A stretch of DNA of 64,000 nucleotides from CAVVGZ01 sp963841845 (GCA_963841845.1 CAWJEG010000012.1:1-64000); one strand, 5' to 3'; positions 25,865-36,001 are shown, numbered from the stretch's first letter. Made by a program: numbers and translations. The notes: generated by a model from the letters alone, not told the origin.

Positions 25865-26977
25865 ATGCGCTATATTGACGAATACCGGGATGTCAAATTG
25901 GTGCATATCCTGGCAGATAAGATCGCAAAAACTGTGACAAAACCATGGGTCATTATGGAAATCTGCGGCGGACAAACCCATGCCATTATGCGTTACGGTT
26001 TGGACCAACTCCTTCCTCCCCAGATCGAACTGGTACACGGTCCAGGTTGTCCAGTTTGCGTTACCTCGCTCGAGCTCATCGATAAAGCCATTGAAATCGC
26101 TAAAATGCCGGATGTGATCTTCACTTCGTACGGGGATATGCTGCGGGTACCAGGTTCCAGGGAAGACCTGTTCTCGGTACGTGCCAGTGGTCATTCGATC
26201 AATGTGGTATATTCGCCTCTGGACGCTGTCCGGATTGCCCAGGAAAATCCGAAAAAAGAAGTAGTATTTTTTGCCATAGGGTTTGAAACTACAGCCCCTC
26301 CCAATATTACCAGTGTCATTCAGGCAGAAATGCTTAATTTGAAGAATTTTTCAGTACTTGTCTCGCAGGTTCGTGTCCCTCCCGCCATGGAAGCTATCTT
26401 AAGCTCCCCATTCAACCGGGTCCAGGGTTTTTTAGCAGCCGGACATGTTTGTGCAGTGATGGGCTACTGGGAATATGAAGCCATTGCAAAAAAATTCAGC
26501 ATCCCGATTGTCGTGACAGGTTTTGAACCCGTTGATCTCCTGAACGGGATTTTGATGTGTATCAATGACCTTGAAAAATATCAAAATACTGTCCAAAACG
26601 CATATTCACGGGTTGTAACCAGGGATGGCAATCAAAGGGCGCAGCAAATGATTGATAAAGTCTTCCAACCATGTGACCGGCTCTGGCGCGGTATCGGATT
26701 AATTCCGATGAGCGGGTGGAGATTACGGGAAGAATACGCCCAATTTGATGCAGAAAATAAGTTTAATGTTCAGAATATCCAAACGAGAGAATCAGATTTG
26801 TGTATTTCTGGAAAGGTTTTACAGGGAATAAACAAACCGGTTGACTGTCCGGCATTTGGAATCCTCTGCACCCCGGACAATCCCCTGGGAGCTACCATGG
26901 TATCGTCGGAGGGTGCCTGTGCAGCCTATTTCCGCTATGCAAGAGATATATTACCTGGAGAGAAATCATCTAAATAA
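25865..26977 (+). CDS. hypD: Hydrogenase Fe-ligand assembly protein HypD
   Basis: Scaffold on which the Fe(CN)2CO unit is built, 370 residues. ICGGQTHAIMRYGL, HGPGCPVCVTS, FAIGFETTAPP, SGWRLREEYAQFDA and the C-terminal Cys set (CPAFGILCTPDNPLGAT, SSEGACAAYF) for the [4Fe-4S] cluster. Intact. It starts right after hypC and is followed at once by hypE. Confidence 0.96.
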   Translation: MRYIDEYRDVKLVHILADKIAKTVTKPWVIMEICGGQTHAIMRYGLDQLLPPQIELVHGPGCPVCVTSLELIDKAIEIAKMPDVIFTSYGDMLRVPGSREDLFSVRASGHSINVVYSPLDAVRIAQENPKKEVVFFAIGFETTAPPNITSVIQAEMLNLKNFSVLVSQVRVPPAMEAILSSPFNRVQGFLAAGHVCAVMGYWEYEAIAKKFSIPIVVTGFEPVDLLNGILMCINDLEKYQNTVQNAYSRVVTRDGNQRAQQMIDKVFQPCDRLWRGIGLIPMSGWRLREEYAQFDAENKFNVQNIQTRESDLCISGKVLQGINKPVDCPAFGILCTPDNPLGATMVSSEGACAAYFRYARDILPGEKSSK

Positions 26978-26979
26978 GT

Positions 26980-28050
26980 ATGGATAAACCAACTTCTTTA
27001 AGTTTTGAAGGGGCTTTTTGCCCGGTACCGCTCATTCATAAAGACAAAATCCTCCTTGGTCACGGCAGCGGTGGACGACTCACCCATGATCTGATTGAGA
27101 GAATATTTTTGCCTCATTTCTCAAATTCCCACCTGGATGAAGGCAATGATTTTGCTCGTATACCCTCATCAACAGAAGGCGGTAGACTGGCGGTTTCCAC
27201 CGATGCGCATATTGTCTCACCGCTATTTTTCCCGGGAGGAGATATCGGCAAATTAGCTGTCTGCGGGACAGTAAACGATGTGGCTATGTCCGGAGCGATC
27301 CCGCTGTACCTGACAGCCAGCTTCATCCTGGAAGAAGGTTTGTCTATTGAAATCCTGGAACAAATTATCATTTCCATGGAGAATTCTGCAAGAGAAGCCG
27401 GAATAAAAATCATCGCCGGAGATACAAAAGTCGTGGAAAAAGGGAAGGCTGATGGATGTTTCATTTCAACCACCGGGTTCGGCTGGATTCCAGCCGGGGT
27501 GAATATCGGAGGTGAATTTGCCCGGCCGGGTGATAATGTCCTGGTTTCCGGCACTATCGGCGATCATGGCATAGCCGTGCTATCAGCTCGGGGTGACCTT
27601 GGTCTGGAAACCCTCATCCAATCCGATGTGGCGCCATTGAACAGCATGATAGTTGACCTGCTGGCAGCTGCCCCAGATACACATGTCCTGCGGGATCCAA
27701 CTCGAGGCGGCCTGGCTACAACATTAAATGAAATTGCCTGTCAAAGCGATGTCTGCATCCGCCTATATGAAGAAAAAATACCGGTTCATCCGAGTGTCCG
27801 GGCAGTATGCGAGCTCCTTGGCTTTGATCCCCTCTACATAGCCAATGAAGGTAAACTAATCGCCATAGTCCCCCCCGCTCAATCTGACAATGCATTACAA
27901 GCATTACAATCCCATCCATTCGGAGATAATGCTATGCGCATTGGTGTTGTTGAACCGGAGCCTCGCCGCAAAGTCCTGCTCCAGATTCCAACCGCCGGAT
28001 CGCGCATCCTTGATATGCTTTCCGGTGAGATGCTTCCCAGAATCTGCTAG
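26980..28050 (+). CDS. hypE: Hydrogenase cyanide-ligand enzyme HypE
   Basis: Dehydrates the thiocarboxamide on its own C-terminal Cys to thiocyanate. 356 residues of the AIR-synthase-like fold: LLGHGSGGRLTHDLI, STDAHIVSPLFFPGGDIG, DTKVVEKG, RDPTRGGLATTLNEI, IANEGKLIAIV. It ends MLPRIC with the required terminal Cys, so the frame is complete. Last gene of the hydrogenase locus. Confidence 0.96.
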   Translation: MDKPTSLSFEGAFCPVPLIHKDKILLGHGSGGRLTHDLIERIFLPHFSNSHLDEGNDFARIPSSTEGGRLAVSTDAHIVSPLFFPGGDIGKLAVCGTVNDVAMSGAIPLYLTASFILEEGLSIEILEQIIISMENSAREAGIKIIAGDTKVVEKGKADGCFISTTGFGWIPAGVNIGGEFARPGDNVLVSGTIGDHGIAVLSARGDLGLETLIQSDVAPLNSMIVDLLAAAPDTHVLRDPTRGGLATTLNEIACQSDVCIRLYEEKIPVHPSVRAVCELLGFDPLYIANEGKLIAIVPPAQSDNALQALQSHPFGDNAMRIGVVEPEPRRKVLLQIPTAGSRILDMLSGEMLPRIC

Positions 28051-28094
28051 GTGTTCCTTAAATTTTCCGGCGGTGAAATTATGGTCTCTTGCTC

Positions 28095-28122
28095 TTGACA
28101 GCGTTCCTTTCCAATATATACT
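28095..28122 (+). promoter_or_regulatory. Promoter upstream of the methyltransferase
   Basis: TTGACA (28095-28100), 16-base spacer, TATACT (28117-28122), 30 bases before the start codon. It separates this gene pair from the hyp genes. Confidence 0.7.
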
Positions 28123-28152
28123 TACAAAAAATTAGTTACAAGGTGATTGAGG

Positions 28153-28955
28153 ATGAAAATTAACTACAAAGAGACAACCAGTGACTTACTTAAAAGAATA
28201 GACATTCACAGTAAATATGGAAGCAGAAATATCGATGAGTGGATGATTGATTTACTTAATCTCAAGAAACGAACCAGGATCCTTGATGTTGGCTGCGGTG
28301 CCGGAAAGCAATGCTTTTCCTTTTACCAGACCCTTGAGGGAGATTGTGATATTACCGGCGGAGATGTTTCTCAGGAATTGTTAGAACAGGCTCGCACGGA
28401 AAATATTAAAATATGAAAATGCCGTAAAATTTATGGAGTTAAACTTCAATAAATCATTCCCATTCGAAGAAAATACTTTCGACTTGGTTTCCTGCTGCTT
28501 TGCAATTTATTATGCCCTTGATATCCCCTTTACCATTCAGGAAATGCACCGAACAATTGTATCAGGTGGCCGGTTATTTTCCACAGGTCCCATGCCTGAG
28601 AATAAAAAATTGTTTTATGAAATCATCAGTGAAGCCACACAGAAAACAATCCCCCCCATGCCGGGAAGCTCAAGATACGGTTCAGAGATTTTAACAGCCA
28701 TGCAGGAAACATTTTCCAAGGTGGAAGTCAACATTTTCGAAAATCCTCTGACATTTGAATCGGTAGAACCATTTATTGATTACACACGTGCTTCCCTCTC
28801 CGAAGACAGGAAATTGTGGTCTAGTTTCTTTTCGGAGAAAGAGGATTTTGAAGAACATTATCTCCAGGATTACCGATGTTGCTGTGAAACGTCTAAAAAA
28901 TGACGGCAAATTGGTGATGACCAAAGTCGTTGGCGGATTTATCGCCACAAAGTGA
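28153..28955 (+). CDS. Class I SAM-dependent methyltransferase, two frame breaks
   Basis: Rossmann-fold methyltransferase of unknown substrate. Motif I RILDVGCGAGKQCFSF, acidic loop ITGGDVSQELLEQA, motif post-I FPFEENTFDLVSC and MHRTIVSGGRLFSTGP. One extra base near 28413 and another near 28855 break the frame; the final part reads TDVAVKRLKNDGKLVM. GATTGAGG precedes ATG 28153. About 267 codons. It is followed by a PIG-L deacetylase, so a joint role in modifying a small molecule or sugar is possible. Confidence 0.75.
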
Positions 28956-28960
28956 AAAAT

Positions 28961-29608
28961 ATGAACAAAGACATGATCTTTTCTGGAAAAAAATTATGCT
29001 TTATTGGGGCACATCCCGATGATATAGAATTGGGCTGCGGAGCGTTTATAGCCCATATCATTGGGCAAACCGAGATCTTATGTGTCACCCTGTCCGATAA
29101 TCAGAAAAATTCCACGCTGAGTAACGTGGTTGATGAACATTTTAAAAGTATGTCTGTCCTGGGAATCCCGAAGGATCACATCATCCTTGGCACTTTTGAA
29201 ACCAGGCGATTTCCTCAGGAACGCCAGGAAATCCTCGAGTACCTGTTTCAATTGAATCGCCAATTTGAACCCGATGTAGTATTTGTCCACACACCAGCAG
29301 ATATCCATCAAGATCATGTCACCGTTACACAGGAAGCACTGCGTGCTTTCCGGGGCACAACTGTACTAGGATTTGATGTTTTACGTAGTAGTTATGGGTT
29401 TTTCCCCAATTTTCTGGTGGAAGTGGATGAAAAGGATGTCCAGGCAAAAATTCAAGCTCTGGCTCAATATACAACCTATGCCACGAAGTATTATTTTGAC
29501 CCCGAAATTACCCGGGCAACCCTCATCCGGCATGGCGCGCTTGCGGAAAGACCTTATGCAGAGGGGTTTGATATCCTTAGAATTATCAGCCGTTTTGGGT
29601 GTGTTTAG
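28961..29608 (+). CDS. PIG-L/LmbE-family deacetylase
   Basis: Zinc-dependent N-deacetylase-like protein of 215 residues. The zinc and catalytic motif AHPDDIELGCGA lies near the N-terminus and the HxxDH motif as HQDHVT in the middle. ATG 28961 is 5 bases after the methyltransferase stop; an in-frame GTG at 28952 overlaps it. Substrates in the family are GlcNAc-containing glycolipids, thiol cofactors and antibiotics; which applies here cannot be told. Confidence 0.88.
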   Translation: MNKDMIFSGKKLCFIGAHPDDIELGCGAFIAHIIGQTEILCVTLSDNQKNSTLSNVVDEHFKSMSVLGIPKDHIILGTFETRRFPQERQEILEYLFQLNRQFEPDVVFVHTPADIHQDHVTVTQEALRAFRGTTVLGFDVLRSSYGFFPNFLVEVDEKDVQAKIQALAQYTTYATKYYFDPEITRATLIRHGALAERPYAEGFDILRIISRFGCV

Positions 29609-29610
29609 TG

Positions 29611-29650
29611 AAATAAGCCCGGCTGGTTGATCTCTGCCGGGCTTATTTTT
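29611..29650. terminator. Strong bidirectional terminator
   Basis: AAATAAGCCCGGC / GCCGGGCTTATTT with a 12-base loop and a T-run. It serves the plus-strand deacetylase and the minus-strand Rieske/SUF operon, which converge here. Confidence 0.92.
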
Positions 29651-29654
29651 CGGT

Positions 29655-29997
29655 TTATTCTCCTGGAATTCCTATCTCAATAAATCCGTTGTTTATTCGT
29701 ACCGGGTAGCTTGGAGTTGCCTTTATTGCAGGTAAAGTCAATGCCGCCCCTGAACCGATATCAAAACGGGCTCCATGCCTGGGGCAAATCACGATGTGGT
29801 CTTCTAGCTCTCCATCTCCAAGTGGTCCATTGTCATGGGTACAAATATCTCCAATAGCAAAATAATTTCCATCAACATTAAAAATAACGATCGGCAGATC
29901 TCCAATTTCCAGGAAAAGTCGTTCTCCTGGTTGGAAGACCCTCCGCAGATGTCACCGCAAAAAAATCATAGGGGGTTAAATTATCGGTGTTATCCAT
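29655..29997 (-). CDS. Rieske-type [2Fe-2S] ferredoxin, one frameshift
   Basis: Small Rieske ferredoxin, about 114 residues. Cluster ligands are CTHDNGPLGDG and CPRHGARFDIGSG (Cys-His pairs). It ends GFIEIGIPGE. One extra G near 29950 breaks the frame between FFAVTSA and RVFQPGERLFLEIG. The start overlaps the sufU stop, so it belongs to the SUF operon. It probably serves as a redox partner in Fe-S assembly or in an oxygenase-like system. Its small size rules out the oxygenase subunit itself. Confidence 0.82.
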
Positions 29998-30407
29998 TTA
30001 TTCCATCTGAATCATCAACCCATTCATCGCTTGATTCACCTAAACCATAAGCACCAGCCTTCAGGACTTTTAAACCAAGCAACGCACATTTCAGCCTTAC
30101 CGGTCCAAGCTCAATACCAAGTAGTTCCAAAATCTCCGCTTTACCTATTTTTTTTACATCATCCAAATCTTTTCCAATGACATGATTCAAGTAAAAGATC
30201 TGCGGATGCTTGTGATATGGCGCAGCCATGCCCGCTGAACCGGGCGTCAACGATTCGATTTTGATCATCCAAACGGACATCTATCCGTAATTGGTCTCCA
30301 CAGAGGGGATTTTCATCTTCAAAAGAGAAATCATGCGGATCAAGATTTCCACGATAATACGGATTCTTGTATCGTTCAACAATTAATTCACGGTATAAAT
30401 CATCCAT
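29990..30407 (-). CDS. sufU: Fe-S assembly sulfur-acceptor protein SufU, one frameshift
   Basis: Zinc-dependent sulfur acceptor for SufS. MDDLYRELIVERYKNPYYRG, DENPLCGDQL, FSGHGCAISQASADLL and the third Cys in VRLKCALLGLKV. One extra T near 30186 breaks the frame (ES / VIGKDLDDVKK). ATG 30407 is chosen because AAGGA lies 7 bases before it. About 139 codons, as usual for SufU. It lies next to sufS, its partner. Confidence 0.92.
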
Positions 30408-30446
30408 TCTCATTTCCTTAATAAGAATGCCCAAAGAGGCGCATAT

Positions 30447-31695
30447 CTATCCAAACATCTTTTCAACCTTTGCCAATCCTAAAACCAGTTTATCAATATC
30501 TTCTTTTTCATTATAAATATAAAAACTGGCGCGTGTTGTAGCCGGTAAATTGAACCTCTGGTGAAGTGGCATGGCACAATGGTGTCCGGCCCGCACAGCA
30601 ATACCATCCATATCCAAAATTTGAGCCACATCATGAGGGTGGACATAATCCAATGCGAAAGAAACCACCCCGCCTTTTAGTTCCGGGTCAGTAGGTCCAA
30701 GGATTTGAATGCCTTTCGACCCTTGCAATTTTTGCAAGGCATATTTGGTCAAAGAAAATTCATGGGCAGCAATCGTCATCCATACCAATTCTATTGAGGA
30801 AATCTACCGCAGCTCCCAATCCAATTACTTCTGCAATGGCTGGCGTACCAGCTTCAAATTTATACGGGATTTCGTTCGGGGTAAAAGATTTTAAGTAAAC
30901 TTTTTTGATCATATCCCCGCCACCCATAAACGGCGGCATGGCTTCAAGTATTTTTGATTTTCCATAAAGCACACCAATACCGGTAGGTCCCAACATCTTA
31001 TGCCCGGAAAATGCCAGGAAATCAGCATCCAGGTCCTGAACATCCACAAAAAAATGTGGGACAGATTGGGCTGCATCTACCAATACCAGCGCTCCTGATT
31101 GGTGAGCCTTTTCAATCATCCATTTAGCTGGTGTTATCGTCCCCAATACATTAGACATATGAGAAAAGGATACAAGCTTCGGGGAAAGACGTAACAATTG
31201 CTCATAAACCACCATGTCCAGGAGACCCTCATCGGTCACCGGAATAAATTCAAGGGTTACTCCTTTTTCCTCAGCCAGAATATGCCAGGGAACTAGGTTG
31301 GAATGATGTTCCATTTCAGTGAGGATAATCCGATCCCCGGAGGTTAGATTTTTCCTGGCCCATGAGTAAGCGACAAGGTTTATTGATTCCGTGGTGTTGC
31401 GGGTAAAAATAATTTCCCTTGCAGATTTTGCGTGGATGAAGGCAGCAATTTTTTCCCTTGCCTGTTCATATAAAGCAGTCGATTCTTCTGCAAGGAAATG
31501 GATGCCCCGGTGAATATTTGCATTCGAGTTTTTATAATATTCATCCATTGCCTGGATTACTGCATACGGTTTCTGAGATGTGGCCGTTGAATCCAGATAG
31601 ATTACGGGTACGCCGGGTCGAATTTCCCTTTTAAGGATTGGGAATTCATCCTTAATCTGCTTAATTTCAAGCGTATTTATCATTGACTTTTCCAT
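30447..31695 (-). CDS. sufS: Cysteine desulfurase SufS, one frameshift
   Basis: PLP enzyme that takes sulfur from cysteine. Group II features: YLDSTATSQKP, NIHRGIHFLAEEST, TRNTTESINLVA, EMEHHSNLVPW, PLP Lys in AFSGHKMLGPTG, and the catalytic Cys in RAGHHCAMPLHQRF. One extra base near 30785 breaks the frame (NRIGMD / TIAAHEFSL). About 415 codons. An in-frame ATG at 31683 has the better ribosome site. Fourth enzyme gene of the SUF operon. Confidence 0.94.
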
Positions 31696-31737
31696 TATTT
31701 ATATAAATAATTAGCAATCGGGAGAAATGCAGGTCCA

Positions 31738-32031
31738 TCATTCTGCATGGGGGAGGTCGATCTTTGCTGATTTTCTCTCTGGAAAACGAATATGAGGTGA
31801 GTCAACCGGATACCACAAAATGTGATCTGGCACCATCCAACCATCTGTTAAAAATACATTTGTCCGAAATTGAACAGCGACCATTTTGGCATCGACCTGA
31901 ACCACAATTCCCTGTAACCAGCCTCGGATTCTTTCTTTTTCTTTTTCGTGGTCACAGAATCCTTCTACCTTATCCCCCACTTCATATTTAAATTCTGATT
32001 TTGGTGGTTTCATATATGGAATTGATCCCAT
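31738..32031 (-). CDS. Small conserved-looking protein in the SUF operon
   Basis: 97 residues between sufD and sufS in the same direction. The sequence is beta-rich and charged: KYEVGDKVEGFCDHEKEKER, GWLQGIVVQVDAKMVAVQF, DGWMVPDHILWYPVDSP. The pattern resembles a small SH3-like barrel, but I recognise no family. Its position suggests a role in Fe-S assembly or simple co-transcription. Confidence 0.6.
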   Translation of the reverse strand: MGSIPYMKPPKSEFKYEVGDKVEGFCDHEKEKERIRGWLQGIVVQVDAKMVAVQFRTNVFLTDGWMVPDHILWYPVDSPHIRFPERKSAKIDLPHAE

Positions 32032-32105
32032 TGATTTTACGATTCCCTTTCCATTATAGTGTGCTGGAGTATTTCTAATACTATAGCATGTCTTAGCATT
32101 AAGTA

Positions 32106-33455
32106 TTACAGGTCTGATCCCATTTTCCTGAGTATTTCTGCAAACAACCGATCACGAACCCCTTCAAACGGAATCCGCTGCATGATGGGATCAAAAAAAC
32201 CTTCAGTGATAATTCTTTTAGCTGCCTTGCGAGGTATACCGCGGCTCATCAAATAAAAGATTTCACCTTCATCAATTCTTCCAACTGTTGCACCGTGGGT
32301 GCAGCGGACGTCATTCGCCAGGATTTCTAATCCAGGGATAGAATCTGCCCTGGCATGTGGGCTTAAAATCAGGTTGCGATTTGCCTGATATCCATCGGTT
32401 TTGAACGCACCTGGTGCAACATAAATCATTCCCTGCCAGACCGAACGGCTCATCCCGTTTAATGCGCCTTTGAACAATAAATCGCTGGTTGTGTGAGGAG
32501 CAAGATGAAATTGTTGGGTATCATGATCCATATGCTGGTCATTTTCAGTAAAATAGAAACCGGACATCCTGCCTGTGCTCCCAGAACCACTTAATACCAG
32601 GTCGGAGAAATTTTTTGTAAGATGGCTGCCAACAGCACCAAAAATCCAATCCAGGTTAGCGTCCTGGTCGACATGAACACTTTCGTGTGTAAAATTCCAG
32701 ACATTTTGTCCCAGGGACTGAAACTCAACAAACCGTAGATTTGCTGCCTTACCAACATAAACCTCCACGTTACATGCATGCAACGTTTGACCACCATCTT
32801 CGGTTGGAGAGGCAGATTCGTGAACATAAGTGACGCTGGCACCGTCATCAATATAGACCAGAACATGTGAGATGTGAGCCAATCCCACCCCGGGACCCCA
32901 GATTAAGCTGTGCAGTGGCTGATCTATTTGAGTGTTTTTTGGAATATATAGGAAAATACCATTTTGTGCAAACGCCCCTGCAAGGGCAGCGAATTTTCCG
33001 TCTTCAGGCTTTACAAATTTTCCCAATATCTTCTCTAGCAAGTGGGAATATTTTTGTTCAGCGGTAATTAGATCAGTAAAAATCACTCCTTTTTCTACTA
33101 ATTCAGAATCCAGATTGATACTCGAATAACCCGGTAAAAGAATGATCTGTCCACCATGTGCATCATTAACCAAAGGCTGCAAATATCCCTGGGGAATGGA
33201 TGGCAGAATATTATACGCATCAGGTTTACTGAATTTAAATGAATTACTTCTCATATCCCGCAAATCTGTCCGGCGCCACGCCTCCAGATCTGGCGTAGGG
33301 ATTCCAAAATTCAAATATGCTTCCCAGGCTCTTTTACGATAATTACTGATACCATCACTTAAATCTGTATCACGCACAAAATCTCGGGAAAAATTAAAAT
33401 CCCTCTTCTCTGTCAGCCTTCTTTTTGAGCTGGTTACAATTTTCGGTTGTTCCAT
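32106..33455 (-). CDS. sufD: Fe-S assembly scaffold protein SufD
   Basis: Partner of SufB in the SufBCD scaffold, 449 residues. N-terminal helical part with AWEAYLNFGIPTPDLEAWRRTDL, then the beta-helix core ending with the typical LEILANDVRCTHGATVGRIDEGEIFYLMSRGI. The CTHGAT motif is the SufD/SufB hallmark and RGI..KAAKRIITEGF the C-terminal helix. Intact. 46 bases after sufB. Confidence 0.93.
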   Translation of the reverse strand: MEQPKIVTSSKRRLTEKRDFNFSRDFVRDTDLSDGISNYRKRAWEAYLNFGIPTPDLEAWRRTDLRDMRSNSFKFSKPDAYNILPSIPQGYLQPLVNDAHGGQIILLPGYSSINLDSELVEKGVIFTDLITAEQKYSHLLEKILGKFVKPEDGKFAALAGAFAQNGIFLYIPKNTQIDQPLHSLIWGPGVGLAHISHVLVYIDDGASVTYVHESASPTEDGGQTLHACNVEVYVGKAANLRFVEFQSLGQNVWNFTHESVHVDQDANLDWIFGAVGSHLTKNFSDLVLSGSGSTGRMSGFYFTENDQHMDHDTQQFHLAPHTTSDLLFKGALNGMSRSVWQGMIYVAPGAFKTDGYQANRNLILSPHARADSIPGLEILANDVRCTHGATVGRIDEGEIFYLMSRGIPRKAAKRIITEGFFDPIMQRIPFEGVRDRLFAEILRKMGSDL

Positions 33456-33501
33456 TTTGTAATCTGCGCCCTCATTTATTATAAAATCCGGAAGCCATTC
33501 C

Positions 33502-34914
33502 CTATCCTACAGACCCTTCCATTTGTAATTGGATTAGCCGGTTCATTTCAATGGCATATTCCATTGGCAGTTCCCTTACCAGAGGTTCAATGAAACCGGA
33601 AACCACCATGGTATGCGCTTCATCTTCGGATAAGCCCCTGCTTTTCAAGTAGAATAGCTGTTCTTCTCCTACTTTGGATACAGATGCCTCATGCCCAATG
33701 GTGACATCTTCTTCGTCGATTTCAATATAAGGATATGTATCTGACCGGGAGTTTGGTTCGAGCAGCAGGGCGTCACAAACAACATTGGATTTGGAATTGG
33801 TCGCTCCTTTCTGCACTTTCAATAATCCGCGATAGGATGCCCTTCCACTGCCCTTGCTAATTGACTTGGATGTAATTTTACTGCTGGTATTTGGTGCAAA
33901 ATGAAGCACCTTCCCGCCTGTATCCTGGTGCTGTCCAGGACCGGCAAATGCCATGGATAAGATTTCCCCCCTTGCTCCATCTCCCACCAGATAACAGGAT
34001 GGGTATTTCATGGTCAGCTTGGAACCCATATTGGCATCCACCCATTCCATGACGCCATTTTCATGGACAATCGCACGCTGTGTGACCAGGTTATAAACAT
34101 TATGGCTCCAATTTTGGATGGTAGTATAACGGACCCTGGCATCTTTCTTGACTATGATTTCAATGACACCGCTGTGCAGAGAGTCAGTAGTGTATTGTGG
34201 AGCAGTACACCCTTCCACATAATGCAATTGAGCCCCCTCGTCAGCAATGATAATGGTTCGTTCAAACTGCCCGATGTTGGCAACATTCAATCTGAAATAT
34301 GCTTGCAATGGTAAATCAACCTTGACTCCCGGTGGTACATAAACAAAAGAACCGCCGGACCAGACTGCGCTGTTCAAGGCAGCAAATTTATTATCCTCAA
34401 TTGGAATCACGGTTCCAAAGTATTTTCGGAAGAGGTCAGGATGGTGTTTTAGTCCATCCTCGATACTTACAAAAATCACACCTTTTGATTTCAAGTGTTC
34501 CTGTACATTGTGATAAACCATCTCAGATTCATATTGGGCACCAACACCTGCCAGGAATTTTTGTTCCGCTTCGGGGATTCCAAGTTTGTCAAATGTATTC
34601 TTGATTGTATCGGGGATATCATCCCAGGATTTTCCCTCACCATCTGTCGGTTTGACATAAAAAAAGATTTCATCCAAATTCAGGCTGCTCAGATCCCCAC
34701 CCCATGTTGGCATGGGACGCTGCTGAAAATGATGGAGAGCTTTGAGGCGGAATTCCAGCATCCATTCTGGTTCCCCTTTCAATGCCGAGATCTTGCGAAC
34801 AACATCCTCATCCAACCCCTTCTGAGATTTAAATACATACGTTTCAGGATCACTGAATCCGTACTGGTAATCACCGAAATTATGCAACATTTCAGATTGC
34901 GATTGATCAGACAT
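33502..34914 (-). CDS. sufB: Fe-S assembly scaffold protein SufB
   Basis: Main scaffold of the SUF system, 470 residues. It has GDYQYGFSDPETYVFKSQKG, YFRLNVANIGQFERTIIIAD, VEGCTAPQY, and the C-terminal IGHEASVSKVGEEQLFYLKS with RGLSEDEA. ATG 34914 is preferred to the upstream in-frame codon at 34938, because TTGGAGG lies in front of it. Second gene after sufC. Confidence 0.96.
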   Translation of the reverse strand: MSDQSQSEMLHNFGDYQYGFSDPETYVFKSQKGLDEDVVRKISALKGEPEWMLEFRLKALHHFQQRPMPTWGGDLSSLNLDEIFFYVKPTDGEGKSWDDIPDTIKNTFDKLGIPEAEQKFLAGVGAQYESEMVYHNVQEHLKSKGVIFVSIEDGLKHHPDLFRKYFGTVIPIEDNKFAALNSAVWSGGSFVYVPPGVKVDLPLQAYFRLNVANIGQFERTIIIADEGAQLHYVEGCTAPQYTTDSLHSGVIEIIVKKDARVRYTTIQNWSHNVYNLVTQRAIVHENGVMEWVDANMGSKLTMKYPSCYLVGDGARGEILSMAFAGPGQHQDTGGKVLHFAPNTSSKITSKSISKGSGRASYRGLLKVQKGATNSKSNVVCDALLLEPNSRSDTYPYIEIDEEDVTIGHEASVSKVGEEQLFYLKSRGLSEDEAHTMVVSGFIEPLVRELPMEYAIEMNRLIQLQMEGSVG

Positions 34915-34951
34915 GCGTGCCTCCAAAACCCAATACAACCACTAAGAATGA

Positions 34952-35731
34952 TTATGCAAGCGCAGAACCATTTTCAAATTTCTCCCTGATCCAATCGTAA
35001 CCATGCTCTTCCAGGTGCATGGCCAGATCTGCTCCCCCGGATTCTACAATCCTTCCCCCCAGCATGACATGCACGAAATCCGGTTTTATATAGTTCAAGA
35101 TACGTTGATAGTGTGTAATGATCATCACACCGAGATCTTTTCCGCTTAACGCATTGACGCCTTCAGATACAATTTTCAATGCATCGATATCCAAACCGGA
35201 ATCCGTTTCGTCCAGCAACGCAATTCTTGGTTCCAGGGCTGCCATTTGCAGGATTTCAGCCCGCTTCTTCTCACCACCAGAAAAACCCTCATTCAGATAA
35301 CGACCTGCAAATGAATGGTCCATTCTTAATAAATTCATTTTTTCCTTCAGCATCTTCCTGAACTCCGGAATCGCCATTCCTTTATCTTCGTGGTTTTGGG
35401 CTTTTCGCCTGGCATTTATTGCAGATCTAAGAAAATTGGCAAGTGTCACACCGGGAATGGCTACTGGATACTGGAATGCAAGGAAAATGCCGGCTCTGGA
35501 TCTTTCATCCGGTTCCAGCTCAAGGAGGTTTTTTCCATCAAATATCACTTCCCCTTCGGTTACTTCATAAAGGGGATGTCCCATAACCGTGTAAGCAAGA
35601 GTGGATTTCCCGGTTCCATTGGGGCCCATGATGGCATGAACTTCTCCCTGTTTCACCGTAAGGTTTAATCCCTTTAATATTTCCTTGCCTGCAATTTGAA
35701 CATGTAGATTGCTGATCTCTAAATTGGCCAT
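34952..35731 (-). CDS. sufC: Fe-S assembly ATPase SufC
   Basis: ABC-type ATPase that powers SufBCD, 259 residues. Walker A GPNGTGKSTLAYTVMG, signature FSGGEKKRAEILQMA, Walker B ALLDETDSGLD and the H-loop IITHYQR. AGGAGC precedes the start. It is first in the operon behind the promoter at 35827-35855. Confidence 0.97.
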   Translation of the reverse strand: MANLEISNLHVQIAGKEILKGLNLTVKQGEVHAIMGPNGTGKSTLAYTVMGHPLYEVTEGEVIFDGKNLLELEPDERSRAGIFLAFQYPVAIPGVTLANFLRSAINARRKAQNHEDKGMAIPEFRKMLKEKMNLLRMDHSFAGRYLNEGFSGGEKKRAEILQMAALEPRIALLDETDSGLDIDALKIVSEGVNALSGKDLGVMIITHYQRILNYIKPDFVHVMLGGRIVESGGADLAMHLEEHGYDWIREKFENGSALA

Positions 35732-35826
35732 TTACACATTGCTCCTGTGTATTTTCCCAGTATATATTCTGGTGTAATATTTTTGTTTTTTATATAATAA
35801 ATCTATTATTTTCAAGCAACTTAATG

Positions 35827-35855
35827 ATTATACCATAGCGGTTTTCCCGTGTCTA
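35827..35855 (-). promoter_or_regulatory. SUF operon promoter (minus strand)
   Basis: On the minus strand: TAGACA, a 17-base spacer ending TGG, then TATAAT (plus-strand 35827-35832 and 35850-35855). An extended -10 promoter 96 bases upstream of sufC. Confidence 0.7.
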
Positions 35856-35893
35856 TATTTTATAATATTATATATAAAATATTATTAATAGGT

Positions 35894-35912
35894 CATCTAT
35901 TATACATAGATG
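35894..35912. promoter_or_regulatory. Candidate SufR operator dyad
   Basis: CATCTAT, 5 bases, ATAGATG: a perfect inverted repeat between the divergent sufC and sufR promoters. SufR-type repressors bind dyads in this position in cyanobacteria, although their published core (CAAC-N6-GTTG) is different. The surrounding sequence is very AT-rich and contains other weak dyads. Confidence 0.5.
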
Positions 35913-35946
35913 GGTATTTTTATTTTTAACATAAATATCTAATATA

Positions 35947-35975
35947 TTGACAATTTTATACCCTGTTAGTATACT
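35947..35975 (+). promoter_or_regulatory. sufR promoter
   Basis: TTGACA (35947-35952), 17-base spacer, TATACT (35970-35975), 26 bases before the sufR start. It gives only a short leader. Confidence 0.75.
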
Positions 35976-36001
35976 GAGTCTGGTTATTTTAATTTTATTG
36001 G

